A stretch of DNA of 64,000 nt from Arthrobacter sp. QXT-31. GTDB lineage: Bacteria; Actinomycetota; Actinomycetes; Actinomycetales; Micrococcaceae. Of the stretch, positions 25,046 to 32,591 are shown in pieces. Both the position numbers and the translations under genes were made by a program. Within the stretch, counting starts at the first letter, position 1. Each line of letters begins with the position of its first letter. Where the stretch lies: the NCBI RefSeq assembly GCF_001969265.1, contig NZ_CP019304.1, positions 992,001-1,056,000 of the forward strand. The letters run 5' to 3'. The notes beneath the pieces are model-generated. The model saw only the letters and a program-made list of their open reading frames with translations, searched no databases and was not told where the DNA came from.

Positions 25046-26497
25046 TCAGACCGCGATTGCGGTGTACTTGTACTCCAGGAATTCCTCGATCCCGATTTTT
25101 CCGCCTTCGCGTCCAAGTCCGGATTGCTTAACCCCGCCAAACGGTGCCGCCGGGTTGGAAACCAAGCCGGTGTTCAGGCCGACCATTCCAACTTCCAGTT
25201 CCGCCGTGAAGCGCAGTGCCTTGTCCATGCTTTCGGTGAACACGTACCCGACCAGCCCCCACTCGGTATCGTTGGCCAGGCGGAGGACTTCTTCTTCGCT
25301 GTCGAACGGCAGGATCGCCGCCACCGGGCCGAAGATTTCCGTGCTCATCACTTCGGAGTCCAGCGCCACATCAACGAGGACGGTGGGGGTGTAGAAGTAT
25401 CCGGGGCCTTCCGGACGGCTGGCGCCGGTCAGCACCCGTGCTCCCTTGGAGACAGCATCTGCAACGAGGCTTTCGACTTTTTCCACACCTTTGCGGTCGA
25501 TGAGGGGCCCGACGTCGGTACCAGCCGAAGCGCCGTTGCCGACCCGTAGCTCTGACATCTTTTTGGAGAACTTCCCGCTGAATTCCTCGATCACGGAACG
25601 GTGGACGAAGAAGCGGTTTGCGGCTGTGCAGGCTTCCCCCATGTTCCGCATCTTTGCCGTCATGGCTCCCTCTACCGCCTTTTCGAGGTCTGCATCGGCC
25701 AGGACGATGAACGGTGCATTGCCCCCGAGTTCCATTGAGCAGCGCATCACGTTGTCCGCCGCCTGCTCGAGCAGAACCTTGCCAACCTCAGTGGAGCCGG
25801 TGAAGCTGACCTTCCTGGCCACGCCGCTGCTCATCCAGTGATCTACCACGCTGGAGGCCCTGGAGGTCGTGACAACGTTCAACACGCCATCGGGAAGGCC
25901 TGCTTCCCGGAAAATTTCTACCAGGGCAAGGGATGTCAGCGGCGTCAGGGCCGCCGGTTTGAAGACCATGGTGCATCCAGCGGCGACGGCAGGGGCAATC
26001 TTGCGGGCGCCCATGGCGAGCGGGAAGTTCCATGGGGTCACCAGTACGCAAGGGCCAATGGGTTCCTTGGTGACCACGATCCTGGTGTCGCCGTCCAGGG
26101 AGGCTGCGCTGTCACCGCCAATACGGACAGCTTCCTCTGAGAACCAACGGAGCATGTCGGCCCCGTAGGCCACTTCGCCCCTCGCTTCTGCGAGCGGCTT
26201 GCCCATTTCCGCCGTCATGATGGCGGCGAGCCGGTCCGTATTGGCGGTCACCAGTTCAAAGGCGCGCCGGAGAATGTCACCTCGTTCGCGGGGCGTGGAT
26301 TTGCTCCACTCTGCTTGGGCACGGTCTGCTGCCCCGAGAGCCAAGGCAGCGTCCTCAGGACCGCCGTCGGCAACACGTGCAATGATCTCGTTCGTCGCGG
26401 GGTTCTCCACCGGGAAGGTAGCTGAATTTGTTGCCTCTTGCCATACGCCGTCAATGAACAGCTGCGTTTGAAGAGTGGTGGGAAATGAAGTGGTCAT
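25046..26497 (-). CDS. NAD(P)-dependent succinate-semialdehyde dehydrogenase-like aldehyde dehydrogenase (paralogue)
   Basis: The 483-residue protein aligns with the enzyme at 12804 without gaps after a one-residue offset: catalytic Cys290 in NMGEACTAANR, general base Glu256 in MELGGN, FTGSTEVGK, and GLVSNPAAPFGGVKQSG. The start at 26497 follows the stop of the upstream FAD oxidase by one base. A longer open frame to 27001 is antisense-like composition across that oxidase and is not credible. It probably oxidises an aldehyde produced by the neighbouring oxidases or by the aldolase-like enzyme. Confidence 0.9.
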   Translation of the reverse strand: MTTSFPTTLQTQLFIDGVWQEATNSATFPVENPATNEIIARVADGGPEDAALALGAADRAQAEWSKSTPRERGDILRRAFELVTANTDRLAAIMTAEMGKPLAEARGEVAYGADMLRWFSEEAVRIGGDSAASLDGDTRIVVTKEPIGPCVLVTPWNFPLAMGARKIAPAVAAGCTMVFKPAALTPLTSLALVEIFREAGLPDGVLNVVTTSRASSVVDHWMSSGVARKVSFTGSTEVGKVLLEQAADNVMRCSMELGGNAPFIVLADADLEKAVEGAMTAKMRNMGEACTAANRFFVHRSVIEEFSGKFSKKMSELRVGNGASAGTDVGPLIDRKGVEKVESLVADAVSKGARVLTGASRPEGPGYFYTPTVLVDVALDSEVMSTEIFGPVAAILPFDSEEEVLRLANDTEWGLVGYVFTESMDKALRFTAELEVGMVGLNTGLVSNPAAPFGGVKQSGLGREGGKIGIEEFLEYKYTAIAV

Positions 26498-26498
26498 G

Positions 26499-27674
26499 TC
26501 ACGCTTTCGGTAATTGAGGGGCAGAGTATTGGACGGAGGGCTGGCGCGCCTTGAACCGCTCCGGGCGCACGAAGTCCAGGCCCACGAATGACTGCTTGCC
26601 GAGCACTTCGTGCGCAGCGATGTGGCCGAAGCCAGTGGCATTCTTGAATCCGCCTCCGGAGAAGCCTGTGGCGCAGTAGATCCTGCTTGACTCGCCGAGC
26701 CAGCCCAGCAGCGGGTTCCGGTCCTCCGTGTAGAGGTCCGGAAAGGCGTCGGAGCGGACGATCGTCGGAATGAGGCCGGGGAAGAATTCGGTGACGGTTT
26801 CGACAGTCTCGGGGATTTCAACTGCTGAGAGGTCCCGGGGGAAACCATTGGGGTCGGTTGTGACCGTGCCCCGGCCGTCCAAGGTGGCTTTGACGGTGAC
26901 TCCGTCAACCGTGGGTGCTCCGTACATGGAGCGGTCCTCGTACATCCGGCTGAAAGTGGGGAAGTTGTCCGGAGTGAACTGGGCTGCGTCGCGGGCAACA
27001 AACCAGGACAGGAAAACTCTGCGTGTTTCCGTGTGTGCCTTCAGGTAGTCGGGCATGAGCTGCCGGGACCAACCCCCGGAGGCGATGAGGACCTTTCCGA
27101 AGGTCCAGGAGGTGCCTCCTGAGGTGATGACAACGCCGTCGTTGGTTTCCCTGATGCTGCTGACTGGAGTGTTGTTGAGGACCGTTGCCCCGTTGGCCGC
27201 TGCGGCAGCGACGGCTGCCGTTACTGCCCGGTCGGTCCGAAGAACACCGGCGTTGGGGTCGAACACTGCGGAGTCGTCCGCCCTGAGGTTGTGTTGGGGG
27301 TAGCGTTCGGCCATTTCCTCACGGGTCAGGATCTGGTGGGCAGCCCCGTTGATCCGGGTGGTTTCCAGGACGCTGCGGAGGTAGGGTCCATCGGTGCTTC
27401 CGATGGACAGTCCGCCACAACGAGTGAGGATATCCTGTCCGGTTTCTGCTTCGAGCTCCGCCCAGAGGTCACGTGAGCGCTCCAGGATCGGGTAGTACCC
27501 GGGGGTTCCGCGGTAGATCATGCGGAACAGCCGGGTGTCCCCGCCAACGGCGCTGCGTGCGTGTGCGGGAGTGTGTGCCTCGAAGCCGACCACGGAGTCG
27601 GAAAGCCGTGAGGCCTGCCAGAGTGCCATGCTTCCGATGCTGCCAAGCCCAATTACGGCAAGTTTTCCGTCCAT
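26499..27674 (-). CDS. N-methyl-L-tryptophan/sarcosine-oxidase-like FAD oxidoreductase (copy 2)
   Basis: The 391-residue paralogue of the 10309 gene has GLGSIG at 9-14, GDTRLFRMIYRG, LTREEMAERYPQHNL, IASGGWSRQLMPDYL and ATGFSGGGFKNATG. As in copy 1, the classical covalent-FAD cysteine position reads AFPDLYTEDR, without Cys. It carries an extra C-terminal tail (KARQPSVQYSAPQLPKA). An AAGGAGAGG ribosome site lies upstream. It probably oxidises a secondary amine or amino acid to an imine. It sits between a second FAD oxidase and the aldehyde dehydrogenase in the operon. Confidence 0.85.
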   Translation of the reverse strand: MDGKLAVIGLGSIGSMALWQASRLSDSVVGFEAHTPAHARSAVGGDTRLFRMIYRGTPGYYPILERSRDLWAELEAETGQDILTRCGGLSIGSTDGPYLRSVLETTRINGAAHQILTREEMAERYPQHNLRADDSAVFDPNAGVLRTDRAVTAAVAAAAANGATVLNNTPVSSIRETNDGVVITSGGTSWTFGKVLIASGGWSRQLMPDYLKAHTETRRVFLSWFVARDAAQFTPDNFPTFSRMYEDRSMYGAPTVDGVTVKATLDGRGTVTTDPNGFPRDLSAVEIPETVETVTEFFPGLIPTIVRSDAFPDLYTEDRNPLLGWLGESSRIYCATGFSGGGFKNATGFGHIAAHEVLGKQSFVGLDFVRPERFKARQPSVQYSAPQLPKA

Positions 27675-27731
27675 TTGCTTAGAACCTCTCCTTGTTGTGT
27701 TTGAGGTCCAAGTGAAGGACCTGGTTGGTGC

Positions 27732-29138
27732 CTATTCATGAAGTCCCGCGAGCCTGCTGCCGAACCTGGCAAGGAGTGAGGTATGCGTGGAATTCCTGCA
27801 CTCTTCCCATTGATCCGCCAGTCCGAACAGCCGGTACATGCCGTGGACACCCAGCCAACGGATCGGTTCCGGTTCCCATTTCCGTGCGCGGTAGCCGACC
27901 CAGGGAAGTGTGGTGCGCTGCGTCTTCCGTTCGAAAGCCAGTTCCGCGAGAGTCCGCCCGCCCACGTAGGCTGCCGTGACGCCGTGCCCTGCGTATCCGG
28001 TTGAGGATCCGATCCCGGACGCCGGGTCCCAGTTCACCCCGCCGTTCCAGTCACGGGTGACGCCGAGGACCCCGGACCAGGCGTGGTCCACTTCGAACTG
28101 GATGCCAGGGAAGAAGGAGCGGAGCTTGGTGGAGATCAGGTCAATTGTGGACTGGGCAGTTGAACCGGCGCCCCCGGTGCCGGAGCCGTAGCGGTATGGC
28201 ACTCCCCTGCCGCCGATCGCGATGCGGCCGTCCGCTGTGCGTTGGGAGTAGATGAAGGTATGTGCGGAGTCGTTAAGGCACTGCTGCCCGTTCCAGCCAA
28301 TTTGCTGCCACGCCTCCTGCGACAGCGGTTTGGTCACAATCATTGAGGAATTGATCGGTATCAGCGTCCTGCCGCCAAGCAGTGGACCGGAATATCCTTC
28401 GGTGCAGATGAACGTTTTGGCCGCGGTCACCCGCCCGTTTGGCAGGGTGAGGGTCTTGCCGTTGATGCTGCCGACCCGGCTGCGTTCGTAGATGCTCACG
28501 CCCATGGAGGTCAGGGTGTCAGCGAGACCGTAGACGAGTTTGGCTGGCTGGATCCGGGCACAGTGCTTGTAGAAGAGCCCGCCGTGGACGGTGGAGATGT
28601 TGACCCGGCTCTGGAACTCGTCCCGGCCGAGCAGGTGTACCTCATCTTCGGTCACCCCATACTTCAAGTCGGCGTCGCGCCTGGTGACCAGCCGGCCGAG
28701 CCCTGCCCTGGTGTGGGCAGCCACGAGCGCGCCACCTTTATGCTGATCCGCATCAATGCCCTCGGCCTGAAGAATATCCAGGACGGAGTCGACGCCGGCA
28801 ATAAACTCCTGCTGGAAGGCCCGGCTCGCGTCCAGCCCGCCCCCGGATACACGCGCAAACGTGGCGCGGTTTCCTGGAATCATGGCAGACAGCCAGCCGC
28901 CGTTCCGTCCGGACGCGCCGTAGCCTATCTGCTCTGCCTCAAAAACCGCGACCGCAAGCGACGGCTCGAGCTTCTTGGCGAAATAGGCCGCCCACAGGCC
29001 GGTGTAGCCGCCACCGATGATGGCCAGGTCTACTGACCCGTCGCCTGTGAAGCGGGGGTACGCGGGCCTCTTGTCCGCGAGTCCGGCCATCCAGAAGCCG
29101 AGCTCTCCGTTTCGGGGTGCTGCCGCAAGGGCTGTCAT
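27732..29138 (-). CDS. FAD-dependent oxidoreductase, DAO family (PuuB-like, second)
   Basis: The 468-residue flavoprotein has IIGGGYTGLWAAY near residue 40, IGYGASGRNGGWLSAM, ICTEGYSGPL and STGYAGHGVTAAYVGGRTLAEL, typical of DAO-fold amine oxidases of the PuuB / glycine oxidase type. It is only distantly similar to the 425-residue oxidase at 5291 but shares the GRNGG and AGHGV signatures. The C-terminal 60 residues (WVGYRARKWEPEPIRWLGVHG) are typical of the longer PuuB-like subgroup. The ribosome site is AAGGA. Together with RidA and the aldehyde dehydrogenase in this operon it fits amine oxidation followed by imine hydrolysis. Confidence 0.85.
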   Translation of the reverse strand: MTALAAAPRNGELGFWMAGLADKRPAYPRFTGDGSVDLAIIGGGYTGLWAAYFAKKLEPSLAVAVFEAEQIGYGASGRNGGWLSAMIPGNRATFARVSGGGLDASRAFQQEFIAGVDSVLDILQAEGIDADQHKGGALVAAHTRAGLGRLVTRRDADLKYGVTEDEVHLLGRDEFQSRVNISTVHGGLFYKHCARIQPAKLVYGLADTLTSMGVSIYERSRVGSINGKTLTLPNGRVTAAKTFICTEGYSGPLLGGRTLIPINSSMIVTKPLSQEAWQQIGWNGQQCLNDSAHTFIYSQRTADGRIAIGGRGVPYRYGSGTGGAGSTAQSTIDLISTKLRSFFPGIQFEVDHAWSGVLGVTRDWNGGVNWDPASGIGSSTGYAGHGVTAAYVGGRTLAELAFERKTQRTTLPWVGYRARKWEPEPIRWLGVHGMYRLFGLADQWEECRNSTHTSLLARFGSRLAGLHE

Positions 29139-29236
29139 TGTTGTCCTTCTTTATGTGTGAACCGTTGAGCCAATACGACTGCGGGACATCCCCAGCCTTG
29201 GCTGGCTTAGATGTGCCTGCGCCGGATGGCGTGGTG

Positions 29237-29971
29237 TCAGAAGGCGGTGTAGCCGCCGTCGACGGGGAGGACCGCTCCTGTGATGTAGGAGGATTCCGGT
29301 GACGCCATGAAAAGTATGGCGTCGGCGATCTCTTCGGGCGTTGCGAGGCGTTGGAGCGGGATCTGGCCCTCCCGCTCGCGGCGGTAGGCCTCGGGGTCGG
29401 GCCTCCGCTGGAACGATGCCTCGATGACGGGAGTGACGGTCAGTCCTGGCGCAACAACGTTGACGCGGATGTTGCGTGAGGCCCACTCGATAGCAGCTCC
29501 CTTGGCGAGCATGATGAGACCGCCCTTAGCCGCGGAGTACAGGACTTCGCCGGGTTTGCCAACCAGTCCCAGTCGTGAACTGACGAGGACGAACGAGCCG
29601 CCTGTGGCGGGCATCAGTGGTGCGAAATGCTTCATCATCAGGAAGGCACTGAGCAGGTTGCTGTGGATTACGTTCTTCGCATCCTCATACGCCATCTCCG
29701 TCAGGGGGCCGCTGACCTGCAGTCCGTGGTTAAGGACGACGACGTCCACGGTTCCGAACGATTCGGCGGCCTGGCGGGCCAGGCCTTCGACGAAGGCCTC
29801 ATCGTTGAGATCTCCAGGGACGTACAGGTCGCCGGGCTGGGCGGTATCAAGTCGCTCCCTGCGGCCCGTGAGCAGCAGTCGGGCGCCTTCGCGTCGGAAG
29901 CGGGAACTCACTGCTTCCCCGATTCCGCTGCTGGCACCGGTTATAACGGCAGTGGACTTATCAAGCCTCAT
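29237..29971 (-). CDS. SDR-family NAD(P)-dependent oxidoreductase
   Basis: The 244-residue classical short-chain dehydrogenase has cofactor motif TGASSGIG (12-19), catalytic Ser in FVLVSSR, YSAAK as the Tyr-Lys pair, and the C-terminal SSYITGAVLPVDGGYTAF. The usual NNAG structural motif is replaced by LNHGLQ. Arg39-40 in TGRRER after the second strand favours NADP(H), though this is an inference. The ribosome site AAGGAG is eight bases upstream. Its role is probably oxidation or reduction of a hydroxy/keto intermediate of the pathway. Confidence 0.88.
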   Translation of the reverse strand: MRLDKSTAVITGASSGIGEAVSSRFRREGARLLLTGRRERLDTAQPGDLYVPGDLNDEAFVEGLARQAAESFGTVDVVVLNHGLQVSGPLTEMAYEDAKNVIHSNLLSAFLMMKHFAPLMPATGGSFVLVSSRLGLVGKPGEVLYSAAKGGLIMLAKGAAIEWASRNIRVNVVAPGLTVTPVIEASFQRRPDPEAYRREREGQIPLQRLATPEEIADAILFMASPESSYITGAVLPVDGGYTAF

Positions 29972-30041
29972 GGGGTCACTCCTTGGTACGGTGAATCGCT
30001 TGGGTTGCGGGCTTTGGGACGGGATGTCCGTCAGGGACGGC

Positions 30042-31151
30042 TCAGCTCAGGAATCCGCGCGCATCCACCCGCCACCGCTCCAGCGATGCGCCCGCGCTGT
30101 CCGTGACAATCAATTCCTCAAAATTGATGACAACCGGGCAGACGTGGTTCGGCACGATCGGAAGCACCGTGCCGACGCTCGGGCGGAAATCGCCAGCCGG
30201 CAGCGGCAGAAACCCGTGATACTCGTTGAGCTTGGAGAGAATGGCCGACGTGCCGGGCACGGCCCCGTAGCCAATCTCGGGGCTGCCTTCTCGGCTGAGT
30301 GCTTTGCTGCCTACATCGAGGATGACCTGATCAGGAACCCAGCTGCTGACCACCGTGCCGGCGACGAACAGAGCAATTTGGTCTTCAGTGCAGGCCCCCA
30401 GCCGGGCGTTGTTCAAGTCATTGAACACATATTCTCCGGGCCGGATTTCGGTGATCACGCTGCTGGCGGTGGAGAACTCCACCGTCGGGGTGGAGCCCGC
30501 ACTGACCACCTCGGGGCTGATGCCCACCGCGCTGAAGCTGCGCACCGCTGTGGTGAGCGCGGCCTCCTGGTCCAGTGCCGCGGCCTTGCGGGCGTCCCGG
30601 TTGGAGCTACCGTGACCTGGATACGTGAAGATGCCCACCGGGACGAGTCCGCGTCTGCGGGCGGCAGCTGCGAGGTCGCCTGCGATCTCGGGCGGCGCAC
30701 CGGAGCGACGAGCACCGCAGTCCACCTCGATGACAACCTGCAGCCGTTCGGCTTCAGTGCCCATCGCGTCAGCAAGGGCATCGATAGCCGCGAAATTGTC
30801 GACGCCGACCCGCAGCCGGGTGGTGACGGCAAGTTTGCGCAGCCGCAGGCCTTTCGTTCCCGAAGGCCAGATCGGGTAGGCGATGAAGATATCGTCGAAG
30901 CCCGCTGCGGCGAAGACTTCGGCCTCACCAACGTTTCCTGCGGTAATTCCGACAGCCCCGGCCTTGACCTGGCGCCAGCCGATTTCCACACACTTATGTG
31001 TTTTTACGTGCGGCCTGACGTCGAGGTTGTGCTGGGCGGCGAAGCCCTGCATGCGATCGATGTTGTCCTGCATCACGTCGACCAGAATGATCGGCGCAGG
31101 GGTGTCAATTCGCCCGGCGAGGGCGTTGAGTGCTCCCTGAATACGGTTCAC
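30042..31151 (-). CDS. D-threonine-aldolase / D-serine-dehydratase-like PLP enzyme (DSD1 type)
   Basis: I prefer the GTG at 31151 (VNRIQGALNAL) because GAGGAG lies about six bases upstream; an ATG at 31166 would contain that ribosome site and has none of its own. The protein has an alanine-racemase-like N-terminal barrel with the PLP lysine in RPHVKTHK, EVDCGARRSG, FTYPGHGS and SAGSTPT. A C-terminal domain carries PNHVCPVV, whose His and Cys are metal ligands in D-threonine aldolases and DSD1. The family splits beta-hydroxy-D-amino acids into glycine plus aldehyde, or deaminates D-serine. Adjacent RidA would handle enamine/imine products. Confidence 0.86.
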   Translation of the reverse strand: MNRIQGALNALAGRIDTPAPIILVDVMQDNIDRMQGFAAQHNLDVRPHVKTHKCVEIGWRQVKAGAVGITAGNVGEAEVFAAAGFDDIFIAYPIWPSGTKGLRLRKLAVTTRLRVGVDNFAAIDALADAMGTEAERLQVVIEVDCGARRSGAPPEIAGDLAAAARRRGLVPVGIFTYPGHGSSNRDARKAAALDQEAALTTAVRSFSAVGISPEVVSAGSTPTVEFSTASSVITEIRPGEYVFNDLNNARLGACTEDQIALFVAGTVVSSWVPDQVILDVGSKALSREGSPEIGYGAVPGTSAILSKLNEYHGFLPLPAGDFRPSVGTVLPIVPNHVCPVVINFEELIVTDSAGASLERWRVDARGFLS

Positions 31152-31190
31152 GCTTGTTCTCCTCATGAATTTGGGCCAGCACGTCCGCCC

Positions 31191-31661
31191 CTAAACGGCT
31201 GTGCAGATCATCTGGATCTCCACAGGAGTGTTCAGCGGCAGTCCGGCGACGCCGATTGCGGTGCGGGCGTGCCGTCCGTTGTCGCCCAACACTTCGATGA
31301 GCACTTCGCTGGCCGCGTTGGCGACCTGCGATTGCAGGCCGAAGTCCGGTGTACTGGCCACGAAGACCAGCATCTGCACGATCCGGACCCGCTCCAGATT
31401 TCCTACCGCCTGCACGGCGGCCGCGAGGCAATTGACCGCGGTATGGCGGGCGAGGTCCTGCGCCGTTTCCAGCCCGACGTCCCTGCCGACGATCCCTGTG
31501 CCCAGCAGGACACCGTCCTTGTAGGGCAGTTGGCCGGAGATGTGGATGCTGGAATCCACCGCTCGGTGGTGCACGAAGTAGGGGTTGTCCGCGAGGCTGG
31601 GAAGGTCCAGGCCGAGGGCCCGGAGCCGGTCCAAAGCGGAGTCCGCCGTTGCGAGGCTCAT
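31191..31661 (-). CDS. RidA-family (YjgF/UK114) enamine/imine deaminase
   Basis: The 156-residue protein has the Rid fold: FVHHRAVDSSIHISGQLPYKDG, GIVGRDVGLETAQDLARHTAVNCLAAAV, and the C-terminal HARTAIGVAGLPLNTPVEI with the conserved arginine that binds the substrate carboxylate. RidA proteins hydrolyse reactive 2-imino or enamine acids made by PLP or flavin enzymes. An operon with two FAD oxidases and a PLP lyase is a fitting context. It lies 39 bases upstream of the aldolase-like start and 17 bases after the HAD stop. Confidence 0.9.
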   Translation of the reverse strand: MSLATADSALDRLRALGLDLPSLADNPYFVHHRAVDSSIHISGQLPYKDGVLLGTGIVGRDVGLETAQDLARHTAVNCLAAAVQAVGNLERVRIVQMLVFVASTPDFGLQSQVANAASEVLIEVLGDNGRHARTAIGVAGLPLNTPVEIQMICTAV

Positions 31662-31678
31662 TGCCGGTCAGGTCCTTC

Positions 31679-32368
31679 TTACGAGGCAGCCGGTCGTGGC
31701 AGGCCAAAGAGGACGGGGAGATCGGCGATGTCGGTGATCCGCTCGTAGCCGAGCCAGTGCTCGTCGTGCTCGAAGCCCCGGTCAACGTACACCTTGTTCT
31801 TAATGCCCATGATGGCTGCAGGCCTGTGGTCATACATCGGGCTCGCAGAGACATGCACGATCTCGTCCGGTGTTACGCCAAGCTTGTCGAACATGTACTC
31901 AAAGGCTCCGAGTCGCGGCTTGTACATGCCCATCTGCTCGGCGCTGATGATGACGTCGAATGGGGCCTGGAGGTTCGCCGCAAGGCGCACAGCGTGGGCG
32001 GTGTCACTGTTGGTGATGATGACCAACGGAACTTCCTCAGCCAGCCGGTTCAATGCCTCGGTCACACCCGGGTACGGGCCAAAGGACGGGATGTTCTCAT
32101 AGACTGCCCGCGCGTCGGCGGCACGGAACTCGAGGCCTACCCGGCGCGACGCGCGTTCCATGGAGTCGGCAACGATCTGGTGGAACGGCTTGTATTCGCC
32201 CGTGCACTCGTCGATGCGGTACGCCTTGCAGGCCCGCAGGTACTCGTCCGCGATCTCTGCCGGCAGCCGGTCGCCCAGGACTTCGCGGATCGCGTCGTTG
32301 ATTGCGAACTTGATCAGCGTTCCGTTCATGTCGAACGTAGCGAACTTCGGTTTCGTTTCGAATGCCAT
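31679..32368 (-). CDS. HAD-superfamily hydrolase annotated as haloacid dehalogenase type II (second, variant motifs)
   Basis: The 229-residue protein has motif I FDMNGTL (Asp13; Asn where dehalogenases have Tyr), motif II ITNSD (Thr119-Asn120), motif III MYKPR (Lys150) and motif IV VSASPMYD (Asp180). It shares the extra residue in motif IV and the YKPRxxAFEYM block with the HAD at 6596, but motif I departs from L-2-haloacid dehalogenases. A substrate other than a haloacid is likely. It is the first gene of an eight-gene minus operon with three operator palindromes within 125 bases upstream, and a GGAGG ribosome site. Confidence 0.8.
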   Translation of the reverse strand: MAFETKPKFATFDMNGTLIKFAINDAIREVLGDRLPAEIADEYLRACKAYRIDECTGEYKPFHQIVADSMERASRRVGLEFRAADARAVYENIPSFGPYPGVTEALNRLAEEVPLVIITNSDTAHAVRLAANLQAPFDVIISAEQMGMYKPRLGAFEYMFDKLGVTPDEIVHVSASPMYDHRPAAIMGIKNKVYVDRGFEHDEHWLGYERITDIADLPVLFGLPRPAAS

Positions 32369-32392
32369 TTTTCCTCCACATTATCTTGGTCG

Positions 32393-32404
32393 ATTGTCGA
32401 CGAC
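32393..32404. promoter_or_regulatory. GntR/FCD-type operator candidate 8
   Basis: ATTGTCGACGAC, 25 bases upstream of the HAD ATG on the minus strand; the left half is perfect and the right half matches at four of six positions. Confidence 0.5.
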
Positions 32405-32448
32405 ACTTCCACGAGCTTGTCGATAGCTGCTTACGAGGAGTGCCGTCG

Positions 32449-32460
32449 ATTGTCGACAAT
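32449..32460. promoter_or_regulatory. GntR/FCD-type operator candidate 9 (perfect palindrome ATTGTCGACAAT)
   Basis: A perfect 12-bp palindrome centred 86 bases upstream of the second HAD operon. It has the highest symmetry of all copies in the window and is the best guess at the optimal site. Confidence 0.68.
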
Positions 32461-32477
32461 AGTCGCCCTACCTGTAG

Positions 32478-32489
32478 ATTGTCAACAGT
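32478..32489. promoter_or_regulatory. GntR/FCD-type operator candidate 10 (ATTGTCAACAGT)
   Basis: Identical to the site at 7415-7426 and 29 bases from the perfect palindrome, about three helical turns. This allows cooperative binding on one DNA face. Confidence 0.6.
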
Positions 32490-32528
32490 TTGTTCGACTT
32501 GGGTGAGTGTCCGGTGCTCCGGTCATAG

Positions 32529-32574
32529 CACGACGGCGGGAGGCCGGCAGATCTGCCGGCCCCCCGCCGTCGTG
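32529..32574 (-). terminator. Terminator hairpin after the gluconate permease gene
   Basis: A long GC stem of about 22 bp, CACGACGGCGGG...GGCCGGCAGA pairing with TCTGCCGGCC...CCCGCCGTCGTG, with one A/C bulge pair. It lies just past the stop of the GntP gene. Half of it (32528-32550) is identical to the terminator stem at 38157-38179 read on the other strand. Confidence 0.7.
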
Positions 32575-32591
32575 GTTGAGCGGAAAGGGAG

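Noticed and set aside
26498..27001. N-terminal extension of the aldehyde dehydrogenase frame into the upstream gene
   Set aside because: It overlaps the MTOX-like gene in another frame, and the alignment with the paralogue starts at 26497.
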